In this document: positions 16,627-24,850 of the stretch, piece by piece
Position numbering within the stretch: position 1 is the stretch's first letter
How the letters are laid out: every line of letters starts with the position of its first letter
From: Bacteroides fluxus YIT 12057
Lineage (GTDB): Bacteria > Bacteroidota > Bacteroidia > Bacteroidales > Bacteroidaceae
Assembly: GCF_000195635.1 (NCBI RefSeq)
Contig: NZ_GL882666.1
Coordinates: forward strand, 1 to 45,900
Direction of reading: 5' to 3'
Length of the DNA: 45,900 bases
Position numbers and translations under genes: made by a program
Notes under the pieces: generated by a model
The model's database searches: none
The model's input: only the letters and a program-made list of their open reading frames with translations
What the model was told of the DNA's origin: nothing

Positions 16627-17241
16627 TCAGAGTTGTCCGTTTTCTACCATCAATATTACCCGTTCCGTGAGTGCATCGTCTCCCATAGGATCGTATTGCT
16701 TCTTCAGGCTGGCACCGAACAAGGCGGCAAATGTCTGGTAGAAACCTGCCTTGAAAGGTCCCATGAACGCCTTTACCAGTTCGTATCCGGTGGAGTGGGT
16801 TTGCCGGTCAACGAGTTTGATTAATAGTTTTCCTTGGGCAAAGGAAAGTTTCTTCATACGCGGGGTGTATTGTTCTTTCAGACTTTTTTCCACGGCTTTC
16901 ATGTGTTTCTGACGGGCTTTTTCATTGGGAAGAGTCATCATGTACTCATAGGTCTCGATGATGGCACGGTTTATTTCCTTGGATATGGGAAGCACTTTCT
17001 TCACGTCACGAATCAGTTTGTAGTATTTCGCCATTTCCCGCTTGTTTTTAAACTTGAGCGGTTTGAAGATATAGACGGTAGGAAGCTTGATGTAAGGGAT
17101 GGTATCCCCTTCATAGACGCACATAGGGGTTAAATAAATATTTTTCCGAGTGCCGGGGGCGGATTGTTGCTGGGCACGGCACACTGTGTTTCCGAAGAGC
17201 AGAAACATGATGAATATTACTATGTTAAGTCGTATGTTCAT
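16627..17241 (-). CDS. DUF4294 family exported protein
   Basis: The 204-residue protein starts MNIRLNIVIFIMFLLFG with a signal peptide ending near VCRAQQQ. The body (YIKLPTVYIFKPLKFKNKREMAKYYKLIRDVKKVLP) matches my recollection of DUF4294, a Bacteroidetes family of periplasmic or surface proteins with no known function. The start is ATG 17241, since the signal peptide follows it directly; the open frame continues five codons upstream. A TAnnTTTG match (17246-17253) ends only 4 nt before this ATG, so either the mRNA is leaderless or the match is not the promoter. It is divergent from the helix-hairpin-helix protein at 17360. Confidence 0.8.
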   Translation of the reverse strand: MNIRLNIVIFIMFLLFGNTVCRAQQQSAPGTRKNIYLTPMCVYEGDTIPYIKLPTVYIFKPLKFKNKREMAKYYKLIRDVKKVLPISKEINRAIIETYEYMMTLPNEKARQKHMKAVEKSLKEQYTPRMKKLSFAQGKLLIKLVDRQTHSTGYELVKAFMGPFKAGFYQTFAALFGASLKKQYDPMGDDALTERVILMVENGQL

Positions 17242-17359
17242 GTCACAAAAGTACACGATTCTGCGGAATGTTGTTGTATTCCGGCGGTTTTTCCTTGTCC
17301 GATTAACTTATTTAAGGTAACTTCGCTGTCCGTAAACTTAAAAAAACAGCCTGTTATCG

Positions 17360-19405
17360 ATGAAATATATCAAGATAGGAGTCTTTGTAAGTATGCTGCT
17401 GACAACTCCTATGCTTGAAGCTCAAAATTCACCTGATTTTAAGGAAGAACAATCCTTGCTCCTTTGGAAAGACAATCTGGAACAACTCTCGATGGAGAAC
17501 GAAGAAGAATGCAGTTGGGAAGATGAACTGGAAGAATTATCCCGACACCTGCGGGAGCCCGTCAATATCAATACCGCCACTAAACAGCAATTGGAACGGT
17601 TTCCTTTCCTCACGGATATACAGATAGAAAACTTGCTGGCTTACGTCTATATACATGGGCAGATGCAGACCATCTATGAACTGCAACTGGTGGAGGAAAT
17701 GGACAAACGTACCATCGACTTGCTGCTTCCTTTTGTTTGTGTACAGGCAGTGAAAGAGGGTAGGGGGTATCCTGCTTTAAAGTCCATACTGAAATACGGG
17801 AAACACGAAGCATTGGCACGTCTGGATGTACCGTTCTATACCCGCAAAGGATATGAAAAGAATTATCTGGGACCTTCCCTTTACCATTCTTTACGTTATA
17901 GTTTTCATTACGGAGATTATGTCCAGGCAGGCGTGACGGGAGAGAAGGATGCCGGAGAACCTTTCCTTGCCCTGCACAACGGAAAAGGCTATGATTATTA
18001 TTCTTTTTATTTTCTGGTAAAGAACAGGGGGCGGCTGAAAACTTTGGCATTAGGCAATTATCGTCTCAGTTTCGGGCAAGGGTTGGTGCTCAGTACGGAT
18101 TTTCGTTTAGGAAAGACTTTTTCCATGACTACGGCTGAATATCGTGCCGGAGGCATCCGCAAGCACAGTTCTACCGATGAATACAATTATTTCCGGGGAG
18201 CGGCGGCGACGGTGGGAGTATTGCCTTACTTGGATATTTCAGCTTTCTATTCGCATCGTTCCATGGACGGGATAGTAGAGGATGGTGGGATAACTTCCAT
18301 TTACAAGACGGGATTGCATCGCACGCAGAAAGAGGCAGATAAAATGAATGCCTTTGCCTTACAGGTAATAGGTGGAAACATGACCTATGAAAAGAACTCT
18401 CTGAAGGTGGGAGTGACGGGGATTTACTATTTTTTCAATCGTCCTTACGAGCCCCGGTTGAACAAGTATGCAAAGTACAATCTTCATGGAAGTGATTTCT
18501 ATAATGTGGGTATGGATTACAGGTATCGTCTGGGCCGTTTGGTATGGGTGGGGGAAGCGGCGACCGGCGGTAAAGGCTATGCGTTGCTGAACCGGTTGAA
18601 GTATCATCTTTCTTCCGATTGTCATCTGCTACTTGTACACCGGTACTATTCGTATGACTATTGGGCTTTATTCGGACGTTCCTTTGGCGAGAGCAGTACA
18701 CCGCAGAATGAGAACGGATGGTATCTGGCAGCAGAAGCAACCCCTTTCGCCCGTTGGAAGTTTTTCGCTTCGCTGGATCTGTTTTCTTTTCCTTGGTGGA
18801 AATACCGCATCAGCAAGCCTTCAAAGGGAGCGGATGTCATGTTCCAGTCCACTTATACTCTCCGGAGAAATCTTTCGATGTATCTCAATTACCGGTACAA
18901 GCGGAAGGACAGGGATGTGACGGGAACGGGCGGTACGGTTATACAGCCCGTTTATCATCATAAACTTCGCTATCGGCTGACCTATATGCCGGGGCGCTTT
19001 ACTCTCCGCACTACGGTGGATTATCATCATTTCCGCCAGCAGGATGGGGCAGGATATAAGTTTGGCAGAAGTCAGGGGTACCAGTGTACGCAGTTGTGTT
19101 CGTATGCTTTCCCTTTCCCCTTATCGGTTTCTTTGCAGGGAACCTGGTTTCATACAGACGACTACGATTCGCGCGTTTATGCTTCCGAACGGGGACTTCT
19201 ATACACTTTTCATACCCCTTCCTTCTATGGCCGTGGTTTCCGTTGCTCTGCCCGTCTGAGGTATGATTTGAACAAGACTTTCATGTTCCTCGCCAAGTTC
19301 GGGCAGACGGTTTACCGGGACAGGGAGGCGATTGGTTCGGGCAACGATGAGATACCGGGAAACCGGAAAGCGGACTTGCAGCTGCAGCTGCGTATCAAGT
19401 TTTAG
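17360..19405 (+). CDS. Exported helix-hairpin-helix protein with predicted outer-membrane barrel
   Basis: The 681-residue product has a signal peptide (MKYIKIGVFVSMLLTTPMLEAQ). An acidic linker and a ComEA-like double helix-hairpin-helix region follow (about residues 52-115, NINTATKQQLERFPFLTDIQIENLLAYVYIHG). The remaining 550 residues are rich in aromatic, alternating strands (FYFLVKNRGRLKTLALGNYRLSFGQG, LRYRLTYMPGRFTLRTTVDYHHF) ending in LQLQLRIKF, the usual end of an outer-membrane barrel. Helix-hairpin-helix motifs bind DNA or proteins; an exported one coupled to a barrel could handle DNA at the surface, but that is inference. A near-consensus -7 (TAACTTCG) lies upstream. Its divergent neighbour is the DUF4294 gene. 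Confidence 0.82.
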   Translation: MKYIKIGVFVSMLLTTPMLEAQNSPDFKEEQSLLLWKDNLEQLSMENEEECSWEDELEELSRHLREPVNINTATKQQLERFPFLTDIQIENLLAYVYIHGQMQTIYELQLVEEMDKRTIDLLLPFVCVQAVKEGRGYPALKSILKYGKHEALARLDVPFYTRKGYEKNYLGPSLYHSLRYSFHYGDYVQAGVTGEKDAGEPFLALHNGKGYDYYSFYFLVKNRGRLKTLALGNYRLSFGQGLVLSTDFRLGKTFSMTTAEYRAGGIRKHSSTDEYNYFRGAAATVGVLPYLDISAFYSHRSMDGIVEDGGITSIYKTGLHRTQKEADKMNAFALQVIGGNMTYEKNSLKVGVTGIYYFFNRPYEPRLNKYAKYNLHGSDFYNVGMDYRYRLGRLVWVGEAATGGKGYALLNRLKYHLSSDCHLLLVHRYYSYDYWALFGRSFGESSTPQNENGWYLAAEATPFARWKFFASLDLFSFPWWKYRISKPSKGADVMFQSTYTLRRNLSMYLNYRYKRKDRDVTGTGGTVIQPVYHHKLRYRLTYMPGRFTLRTTVDYHHFRQQDGAGYKFGRSQGYQCTQLCSYAFPFPLSVSLQGTWFHTDDYDSRVYASERGLLYTFHTPSFYGRGFRCSARLRYDLNKTFMFLAKFGQTVYRDREAIGSGNDEIPGNRKADLQLQLRIKF

Positions 19406-19416
19406 GGTTTTCTCGT

Positions 19417-19620
19417 TTACTTGTCATTTTCTTCCAGTATGAAAATCTCGTTCACTGTCTTTCCGAATACCTCCGATATTTTTAAGGCCAGCAGTGTGGA
19501 GGGGACATATTTTCCCGATTCTATGGCATTGATGGTTTGCCGGCTCACTCCTATAGCTTCGGCTAATTGTTGTTGGGTTATATGCTTAATAGCTCTTTCT
19601 ACTCTTAATGTATTAGTCAT
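19417..19620 (-). CDS. Small XRE-type HTH regulator
   Basis: The 67-residue protein is a single Cro/CI-type helix-turn-helix: ITQQQLAEAIGVSRQTINAIESGKYVPS, followed by LLALKISEVFGKTVNEIF. It resembles the very small YozG-type regulators that are encoded with a membrane protein. It is the second gene of an operon: its start overlaps the end of the upstream membrane-protein gene by 8 bp. Two operator-like dyads sit in and above the shared promoter, so autoregulation is likely. Confidence 0.9.
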   Translation of the reverse strand: MTNTLRVERAIKHITQQQLAEAIGVSRQTINAIESGKYVPSTLLALKISEVFGKTVNEIFILEENDK

Positions 19621-20056
19621 TGTTGTTCCTCCTGAATTTATAAAGTTCGATCTTGTATTTTATGATAAACAGGAACAGTATCATAAATAAATCTATGAAT
19701 ACAAAATTAAGATATTGCATGTCATAAATTAGCATAGTGCATACTATCAGTAAGGAATATCCTGTTATAGTAGCCCATATAAGAGAGTTTGAACGGATAT
19801 TGGCAATGCATTCATCCTCGTCTTTTTCCTTTGAAAAAGCTATGAATAGGAGTGAAACCGTTAGTCCTATCATACTTAACTCATCGAACAAAGAATTCTT
19901 GCTGACACCCCAGGGAACCACTGAAAGTACGCTTACTTCCAACCAATCTTCATTGGCGCCGTTGAAAAGGCAAATGAAGGACATGACAACGAACGGAACA
20001 AATAAACACCAACCTATCTTTCTGAAAGTGGTTGGAAACAAATAGTTCTTTTTCAT
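19613..20056 (-). CDS. Small membrane protein partnered with the HTH regulator
   Basis: The 147-residue protein has four hydrophobic segments (near residues 12-32, 55-75, 92-112 and 115-135) and a short basic C-terminal tail (KFRRNNND). I do not recognise a conserved catalytic motif. In other bacteria small membrane proteins of about this size are encoded directly before YozG-like HTH proteins, and here the two genes overlap, so a functional pair is likely. The membrane partner might sense a signal or sequester the regulator; this is inference. Confidence 0.75.
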   Translation of the reverse strand: MKKNYLFPTTFRKIGWCLFVPFVVMSFICLFNGANEDWLEVSVLSVVPWGVSKNSLFDELSMIGLTVSLLFIAFSKEKDEDECIANIRSNSLIWATITGYSLLIVCTMLIYDMQYLNFVFIDLFMILFLFIIKYKIELYKFRRNNND

Positions 20057-20082
20057 AATACTATGTATTTATAAGTTGTCTG

Positions 20083-20147
20083 CAAATGTAATGTATACTT
20101 TACATATAAACAAGTATATTAGATGAAAAGTAATGTATGCTTTACAT
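20083..20147 (-). promoter_or_regulatory. Promoter and paired operators of the membrane-protein/HTH operon
   Basis: On the minus strand TTG, 20 nt and TACATTTG (20083-20090) form the promoter. The 15-bp dyad ATGTA-N5-TACAT occupies 20091-20105, inside the -33/-7 spacer. A second copy lies at 20133-20147, exactly 42 bp (four helical turns) upstream. The two copies differ at one central base. The arrangement is what one expects for cooperative repression by a dimeric XRE protein. Confidence 0.6.
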
Positions 20148-20220
20148 TAAATAACATATAATCTATGTTTTATGAAGGGAGTATCTTCTTTTGCAGGTAA
20201 ACTTTGCAGGCTGAACATTG

Positions 20221-20250
20221 TTTGAATACCACAGTTTTCGCTTAACTTTG
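20221..20250 (+). promoter_or_regulatory. Promoter of the radical SAM gene
   Basis: TTTG (20221-20224), 18 nt, TAACTTTG (20243-20250), ending 30 bp before the ATG at 20281. Confidence 0.5.
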
Positions 20251-20280
20251 TCATTAGTTTCAACTGAAATAGTAAATAGT

Positions 20281-21054
20281 ATGACTGTCATTTATCCATC
20301 TCCCATCTTCGGTCCCGTCCATTCCCGCCGTTTGGGAGTATCTTTGGGAATAAACCTGTTGCCGGCAGACGGTAAAGTGTGTACCTTCGATTGCATTTAT
20401 TGTGAGTGTGGTTTCAATGCGGACCATCGCCCCAAACAGTCGTTGCCTACACGTGAGGAAGTCCGTTCGGCGCTTGAAGCCCGCCTGCAAGACATGCGGC
20501 AAAACGGGTCTACACCGGACGTGCTGACTTTTGCCGGTAATGGAGAGCCGACAGCACATCCCCATTTCCCCGAAATCATAGAGGATACGCTTGCCCTGCG
20601 CGACAAGTATTTCCCGAACGCGAAGGTGAGCGTATTGAGCAATTCCACCTTTATCCATCGTCCTGCCGTGTTCGAAGCCTTGAACAGGGTTGATAATAAC
20701 ATCCTTAAACTGGATACGGTGGATGAAGAGTACGTCCGCGTGCTCGACCGTCCGACAGGACGTTACTCCATCCGCGAGATTATCGAAGGAATGAAAGCGT
20801 TCAAGGGGAACTGCATTGTCCAGACCATGTTTCTCAAAGGAGGTTATAAAGGGCAGGATATGGATAATACATCCGATAAGTTCGTTCTTCCCTGGCTGAA
20901 GGCAGTCAAGGAGATTGCTCCCCGCCAGGTAATGATTTATACCATCGACCGCGAGACACCCGACCATGATTTGCAGAAAGCTACCCATGAGGAGTTGGAC
21001 CGCATTGCAGCACGGGTACGGGAAACGGATATACCGGTAAGTGTTTCTTATTAA
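20281..21054 (+). CDS. Radical SAM protein (wyosine-type superfamily, COG0731-like)
   Basis: The 257-residue product begins MTVIYPSPIFGPVHSRRLGVSLGINLLP and has the cluster cysteines C34, C38 and C41 in CTFDCIYC, the CX3CX2C pattern of radical SAM enzymes. FAGNGEPTAHPHFPEI is the glycine-rich SAM-binding region. The length and opening GPVHSRRLG are typical of stand-alone radical SAM proteins in the wyosine-synthesis superfamily, whose substrate in bacteria is not settled. ATG 20281 was chosen because the promoter lies after the upstream frame start at 20218. It is monocistronic. Confidence 0.9.
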   Translation: MTVIYPSPIFGPVHSRRLGVSLGINLLPADGKVCTFDCIYCECGFNADHRPKQSLPTREEVRSALEARLQDMRQNGSTPDVLTFAGNGEPTAHPHFPEIIEDTLALRDKYFPNAKVSVLSNSTFIHRPAVFEALNRVDNNILKLDTVDEEYVRVLDRPTGRYSIREIIEGMKAFKGNCIVQTMFLKGGYKGQDMDNTSDKFVLPWLKAVKEIAPRQVMIYTIDRETPDHDLQKATHEELDRIAARVRETDIPVSVSY

Positions 21055-21122
21055 TGCGAATCAGGAGTTGAATTAGGCTTGTAACGGTATAGACATGGGC
21101 TAAAGAGAATATTCTCTTTAGC

Positions 21123-21992
21123 TCAAAACTGTGCAAGACCGGCTTCCACCTTTTCTTCTATTTCATCCGGCAGGGCGGGGAAGAAGTCGATGCCCGTAAT
21201 CCGTTCCACTTCGTCCACGGTGTTGACGTAGCTGTCCAACGGATGATTGCCCGGTGCATTCTTATAAATGAAGCCGATGGCTTTGGGGGGATTGCTGTCT
21301 GTACACAGAATTACCTTGAAGAACGCTTCGGGTACCGTAATCTTGTGTTTCTTGCCAATGGTGCGATGACGCCGGTCGTAAAGAACCGGACCACATACAA
21401 TGTATATCCTGCCTTCCTTTTGTGCCCAACGGCGGCATGCCTCTTCCAGTTCCTTCCAGTCGCCGCGGTTCAGGTTGTGGTTCTGCGGGCAAATGTTTGT
21501 CATGTAGAAGCTTTCCTGCATGGCTTTCCAGTGCCAGCGGTTGTCACCGGCAGGGCACATGTGTCCGCGGTCCATACCGCTTCCCTTATAGTCATCGGTG
21601 GTTACCGCCTCGTCTTCCGGCAAATCGGGGTCGGGCAGGAACTTATCCGTCCGGCTTTCACGTTCTGTTAACTTTTCCGGAGTCAGTTCCCAGGCCACCC
21701 AGTTGGGCAGTTTCAGATCCCGGTTGTAGGATACGGTATACCCCTTTCTATGCAATATCTGCTCGGAAACATTCTTCAGAGGGGCAGGGAACAGGACATT
21801 TTCGTCTGCAGACGTACTTTTGACCGGAGATTGCCTTGCAGAAGCTCTCTCCGTCCTCTCCGTCCCAAAAACAGGAGGACTGATATGCAGCACCTTTGCT
21901 ATGGGTTCATAACAAAGGCAGATGATGCATATCAGCGCTATCAGGTAAATGACTCCTTTGGAGGATTGTTTCTTTTTCCTTCTTTTTGCCAT
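21123..21992 (-). CDS. DNA/RNA non-specific endonuclease (NUC1 family)
   Basis: The 289-residue protein has a basic N-terminus, one transmembrane or signal segment (residues 13-28, GVIYLIALICIICLCY) and a nuclease domain of the Serratia/EndA beta-beta-alpha-metal type. The motif MDRGHMCPAGDNRW places the catalytic His at residue 144, and the Mg-binding Asn region is at FYMTNICPQNHNLNRGDW. It is likely exported or anchored facing the periplasm, where it would degrade nucleic acids. It starts 15 bp after the SulP gene and is probably co-transcribed with it, an odd pairing. Confidence 0.93.
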   Translation of the reverse strand: MAKRRKKKQSSKGVIYLIALICIICLCYEPIAKVLHISPPVFGTERTERASARQSPVKSTSADENVLFPAPLKNVSEQILHRKGYTVSYNRDLKLPNWVAWELTPEKLTERESRTDKFLPDPDLPEDEAVTTDDYKGSGMDRGHMCPAGDNRWHWKAMQESFYMTNICPQNHNLNRGDWKELEEACRRWAQKEGRIYIVCGPVLYDRRHRTIGKKHKITVPEAFFKVILCTDSNPPKAIGFIYKNAPGNHPLDSYVNTVDEVERITGIDFFPALPDEIEEKVEAGLAQF

Positions 21993-22007
21993 ACTGATGA
22001 TGAAAGG

Positions 22008-23684
22008 TTACAGCAGTTCTTTTGCCCTGTCCAATGCGATATTGATGTTGGAACAGATGTTTTCCTTACCCAGGAGTCCGTAGAACCCGGATTTTTCCAG
22101 TACGTTATGCACCTTTTCATTTACTCCTGAAAGTACAATGGTGATTTTTTCCTTCTGTGACATGTGGCAAAGGGTTTCAAGGTTATGAATACCTGTAGAA
22201 TCGATGAAAGGCACTTTACGCATGCGGATGATGCGCACTTTGGGACGGTCACCGAGCTGTGCCATGGTTTCTTCAAACTTGGTGGCAATACCGAAGAAGT
22301 AGGGGCCGTTGATTTCATATACTTCCACGCCTTCCGGAATCACCAGGTGTTCTTCATTGGTGGCGATGTCAAGTTCCGCATTCGGGTCTATCTCATCTTT
22401 GATGACGGAGATTTCGGTGGTTTCCATTACGCGGCGCATGAAGAGTACGCAAGCAATGACCAGACCCACTTCGATGGCAATCGTCAGATCGAAGATGACC
22501 GTGAGGAAGAAGGTGATCAGCAATACGGTAACGTCCGACTTGGGATTTCTCAACAGTCCCTTGAAAGTACGCCACCCACTCATGTTATAAGAAACGATTA
22601 CCAGTACACCTGCCAGGCAACCCATCGGGATATATTGCGCCAACGGCATCAGCAGCAGGAGAATCAACAGCAATACTACCGCATGGACTATACCGGCAAC
22701 CGGCGTCTTACCTCCATTGTTGATGTTCGCCATGGTGCGGGCAATGGCACCTGTTGCAGGAATACCGCCGAACAGGGGTGTCACGAGGTTGGCGGCACCT
22801 TGTGCTATCAATTCCGTGTTCGAGTCATGTTTGTCACCGATTACACCGTCGGCTACCGTAGCGGACAGTAACGATTCGATGGCTCCCAGCACGGCAATGG
22901 TGATGGCAACGGGGAACAGGTCTTTGACGGCTTCCCAGTCCAGGGCGGGCATCACGGCATCGGGAAGCTCGGCACGGATACTGAAACGGTCACCGATAGT
23001 GTCGATGCAATCAATTCCGCCATAAACTTTCATCAGATAGACAGCTGCGGTCACTACCACAATGGCAATCAGCGAACCGGGTATCTTTTTTGAAAACCGG
23101 GGGGTAATGGCTATGATGATGATACTGAAGATACTTACCGCCGTGTTCCACCAGTTGACAGTGTCGAAGTGGCGGAAATAGACAATCCATTTTCCCACGA
23201 AATCTCCCGGAACCTTATCTTCTCCGAAGGTCAGTCCGAAAACATCGGCAATCTGTGTCGTGAAGATGGTGACGGCAATACCACTTGTGAATCCTATGAT
23301 GATAGGATAGGGGATGAACTTGATGACAGCCCCTAACTTGAATACTCCCAGAAGGATAAGGATGACACCTGCCATCAGTGTGGCTACAATCAGCCCGGAT
23401 TCCCCGTATTGCTGTATGATACCGTAAATGATGACGATAAATGCGCCGGTAGGTCCGCCGATTTGTACTTTACTTCCTCCCAACAGGGAAACGATGAAAC
23501 CTGCAATGATGGCTGTAATGATACCTTTTTCCGGTGATACTCCGGAGGCTATACCAAATGCGATGGCAAGTGGAAGGGCTACGATACCTACAATGATACC
23601 TGCCATGAGGTCTGCCATGAATGTTTCTTTCGAGTAATTTTTTAAAGCTGTGTATAGCTTTGGCTTGAATTCGAATGCTTTCAT
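22008..23684 (-). CDS. SulP-family anion transporter with STAS domain
   Basis: The 558-residue protein has 10-14 hydrophobic segments with the SulP signature region (MADLMAGIIVGIVALPLAIAFGIASGVSPEKGI, then GGPTGAFIVI) and a C-terminal STAS domain from about residue 450 (VPFIDSTGIHNLETLC). SulP members carry sulfate, bicarbonate or other anions; the substrate cannot be read here. ATG 23684 was chosen: the frame extends to 23807, but a TACTTTTG -7 box at 23805-23812 makes the upstream part untranscribed. The leader is about 115 nt. The NUC1 nuclease gene follows. Confidence 0.93.
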   Translation of the reverse strand: MKAFEFKPKLYTALKNYSKETFMADLMAGIIVGIVALPLAIAFGIASGVSPEKGIITAIIAGFIVSLLGGSKVQIGGPTGAFIVIIYGIIQQYGESGLIVATLMAGVILILLGVFKLGAVIKFIPYPIIIGFTSGIAVTIFTTQIADVFGLTFGEDKVPGDFVGKWIVYFRHFDTVNWWNTAVSIFSIIIIAITPRFSKKIPGSLIAIVVVTAAVYLMKVYGGIDCIDTIGDRFSIRAELPDAVMPALDWEAVKDLFPVAITIAVLGAIESLLSATVADGVIGDKHDSNTELIAQGAANLVTPLFGGIPATGAIARTMANINNGGKTPVAGIVHAVVLLLILLLLMPLAQYIPMGCLAGVLVIVSYNMSGWRTFKGLLRNPKSDVTVLLITFFLTVIFDLTIAIEVGLVIACVLFMRRVMETTEISVIKDEIDPNAELDIATNEEHLVIPEGVEVYEINGPYFFGIATKFEETMAQLGDRPKVRIIRMRKVPFIDSTGIHNLETLCHMSQKEKITIVLSGVNEKVHNVLEKSGFYGLLGKENICSNINIALDRAKELL

Positions 23685-23804
23685 TGAACTATCTGTTTTA
23701 TTGAATAAATGAACATAATTGGTTTTGTCTGTTATGCCGGGCTTTTTGAACGATTTCTCCTCTCTTTCTGTAAGAATTGTAATGTGTATGTTGCAAATTG
23801 ACTG

Positions 23805-23812
23805 CAAAAGTA
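23805..23812 (-). promoter_or_regulatory. -7 box of the SulP-nuclease operon
   Basis: TACTTTTG on the minus strand. No TTTG at the -33 spacing. It decides the SulP start. Confidence 0.5.
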
Positions 23813-23940
23813 GATAAAATAAACCGAATAGCTGAACATAAACGGATTGTTTTTTGTTTCAGTGACATAAGATAGATTTTTATTATGGGGCGATAGATAA
23901 ATCCTATGAGGTAAATTGCGGCTGTTTCGCACTAAATTCC

Positions 23941-23948
23941 TAACTTTG
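23941..23948 (+). promoter_or_regulatory. -7 box of the rubrerythrin gene
   Basis: TAACTTTG, 66 bp before the ATG at 24015; TTG lies 22 nt upstream of it. Confidence 0.5.
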
Positions 23949-24014
23949 TAAAGTTGATAGGACAAAATAAACGACATTTATACGTAATTACATTAACTAA
24001 TAAAAAAAGAAACT

Positions 24015-24593
24015 ATGGCTAAAAGTGTTAAAGGAACTCAGACCGAGAAGAATCTGTTGACTTCATTCGCGGGTGAATCACAAGCAAGAATGCGTTACAC
24101 TTATTTTGCAAGTGTAGCCAAGAAAGAAGGTTACGAACAAATCTCCGCTATTTTCACAGAAACAGCCGACCAGGAAAAGGAACACGCCAAGCGTATGTTC
24201 AAGTGGCTGGAAGGCGGTATGGTAGAAATCACCGCTTCTTATCCTGCCGGTGTTATCGGTACCACACTGGAGAATCTTCAGGAAGCTGCTGCCGGTGAAC
24301 ATGAAGAGTGGTCGCTGGACTATCCTAAATTTGCTGACATTGCCGATGAAGAAGGTTTCCCGGAAATTGCTCTCATGTACCGCAATATTGCGGTTGCCGA
24401 GAAGGGACATGAAGAACGTTACCGTGCTTTTATCCAGAACATAGAGACAGCCAGTGTATTTGCCAAGGAAGGCGAAGTGGTATGGCAATGCCGTAACTGC
24501 GGTTTCATCTATACAGGCAAGGAAGCTCCGGAGATCTGCCCGGCTTGTTTGCATCCGCAGGCTTACTTTGAAGTGAAGAAGTCGAATTATTGA
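24015..24593 (+). CDS. rbr: Rubrerythrin
   Basis: The 192-residue protein is a non-haem iron peroxidase that reduces hydrogen peroxide in anaerobes. The N-terminal ferritin-like four-helix domain supplies the diiron ligands (E21 in GESQAR, E54 and H57 in DQEKEHAKR, E96, and E129 and H132 in AEKGHEERY). The C-terminal rubredoxin-like domain has C159/C162 and C175/C178 (CRNC and CPAC). Both domains are complete. It is monocistronic, with its own promoter and a strong terminator. It fits a strict anaerobe exposed to oxygen. Confidence 0.97.
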   Translation: MAKSVKGTQTEKNLLTSFAGESQARMRYTYFASVAKKEGYEQISAIFTETADQEKEHAKRMFKWLEGGMVEITASYPAGVIGTTLENLQEAAAGEHEEWSLDYPKFADIADEEGFPEIALMYRNIAVAEKGHEERYRAFIQNIETASVFAKEGEVVWQCRNCGFIYTGKEAPEICPACLHPQAYFEVKKSNY

Positions 24594-24628
24594 TAACGCC
24601 CCCTGCTTGTGCAGGTACGGATAACGCG

Positions 24629-24666
24629 AAACGCCCGGATACTCTGAAGAAAGTATCCGGGCGTTT
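24629..24666 (+). terminator. Terminator of the rubrerythrin gene
   Basis: Perfect 15-bp arms AAACGCCCGGATACT (24629-24643) and complement (24652-24666), followed by TGTTT. Confidence 0.8.
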
Positions 24667-24687
24667 TGTTTGAATGGTCAGATAGGG

Positions 24688-24837
24688 TTGCCTGTATTTT
24701 GCCATCCTATCGGCAAGGTTTTGCCTGTTCGTTGGCAAAGCTTTGCCAAAGCGGTGGCAATTCTTTGCCAAAGCGGTGGCAATTCTTTGCCAAAGCGATG
24801 GCAAAAGTTTGCCAAAGTGATGGCAATAGGTTGGCAA
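24688..24837. repeat. 22-bp-phased dyad array (TTGCC/GGCAA)
   Basis: TTGCC starts at 24688, 24699, 24721, 24743, 24765, 24787 and 24809; GGCAA starts at 24712, 24734, 24756, 24778, 24800, 24822 and 24833. Steps are 22 bp except one terminal 11-bp step at each end. Every TTGCC has a GGCAA mirror partner about the centre at 24762.5. Four full 22-bp units run 24743-24830, of which the first two are identical and the others differ at several bases. It lies beyond the rubrerythrin terminator and before the end of convergent nadB. Confidence 0.9.
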
Positions 24838-24850
24838 AATAAGATTGGCT

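Noticed and set aside
24688..24837. CRISPR array
   Set aside because: Units are only 22 bp with no unique 25-40 bp spacers. The words are mirror-symmetric about one centre and no cas genes are nearby.
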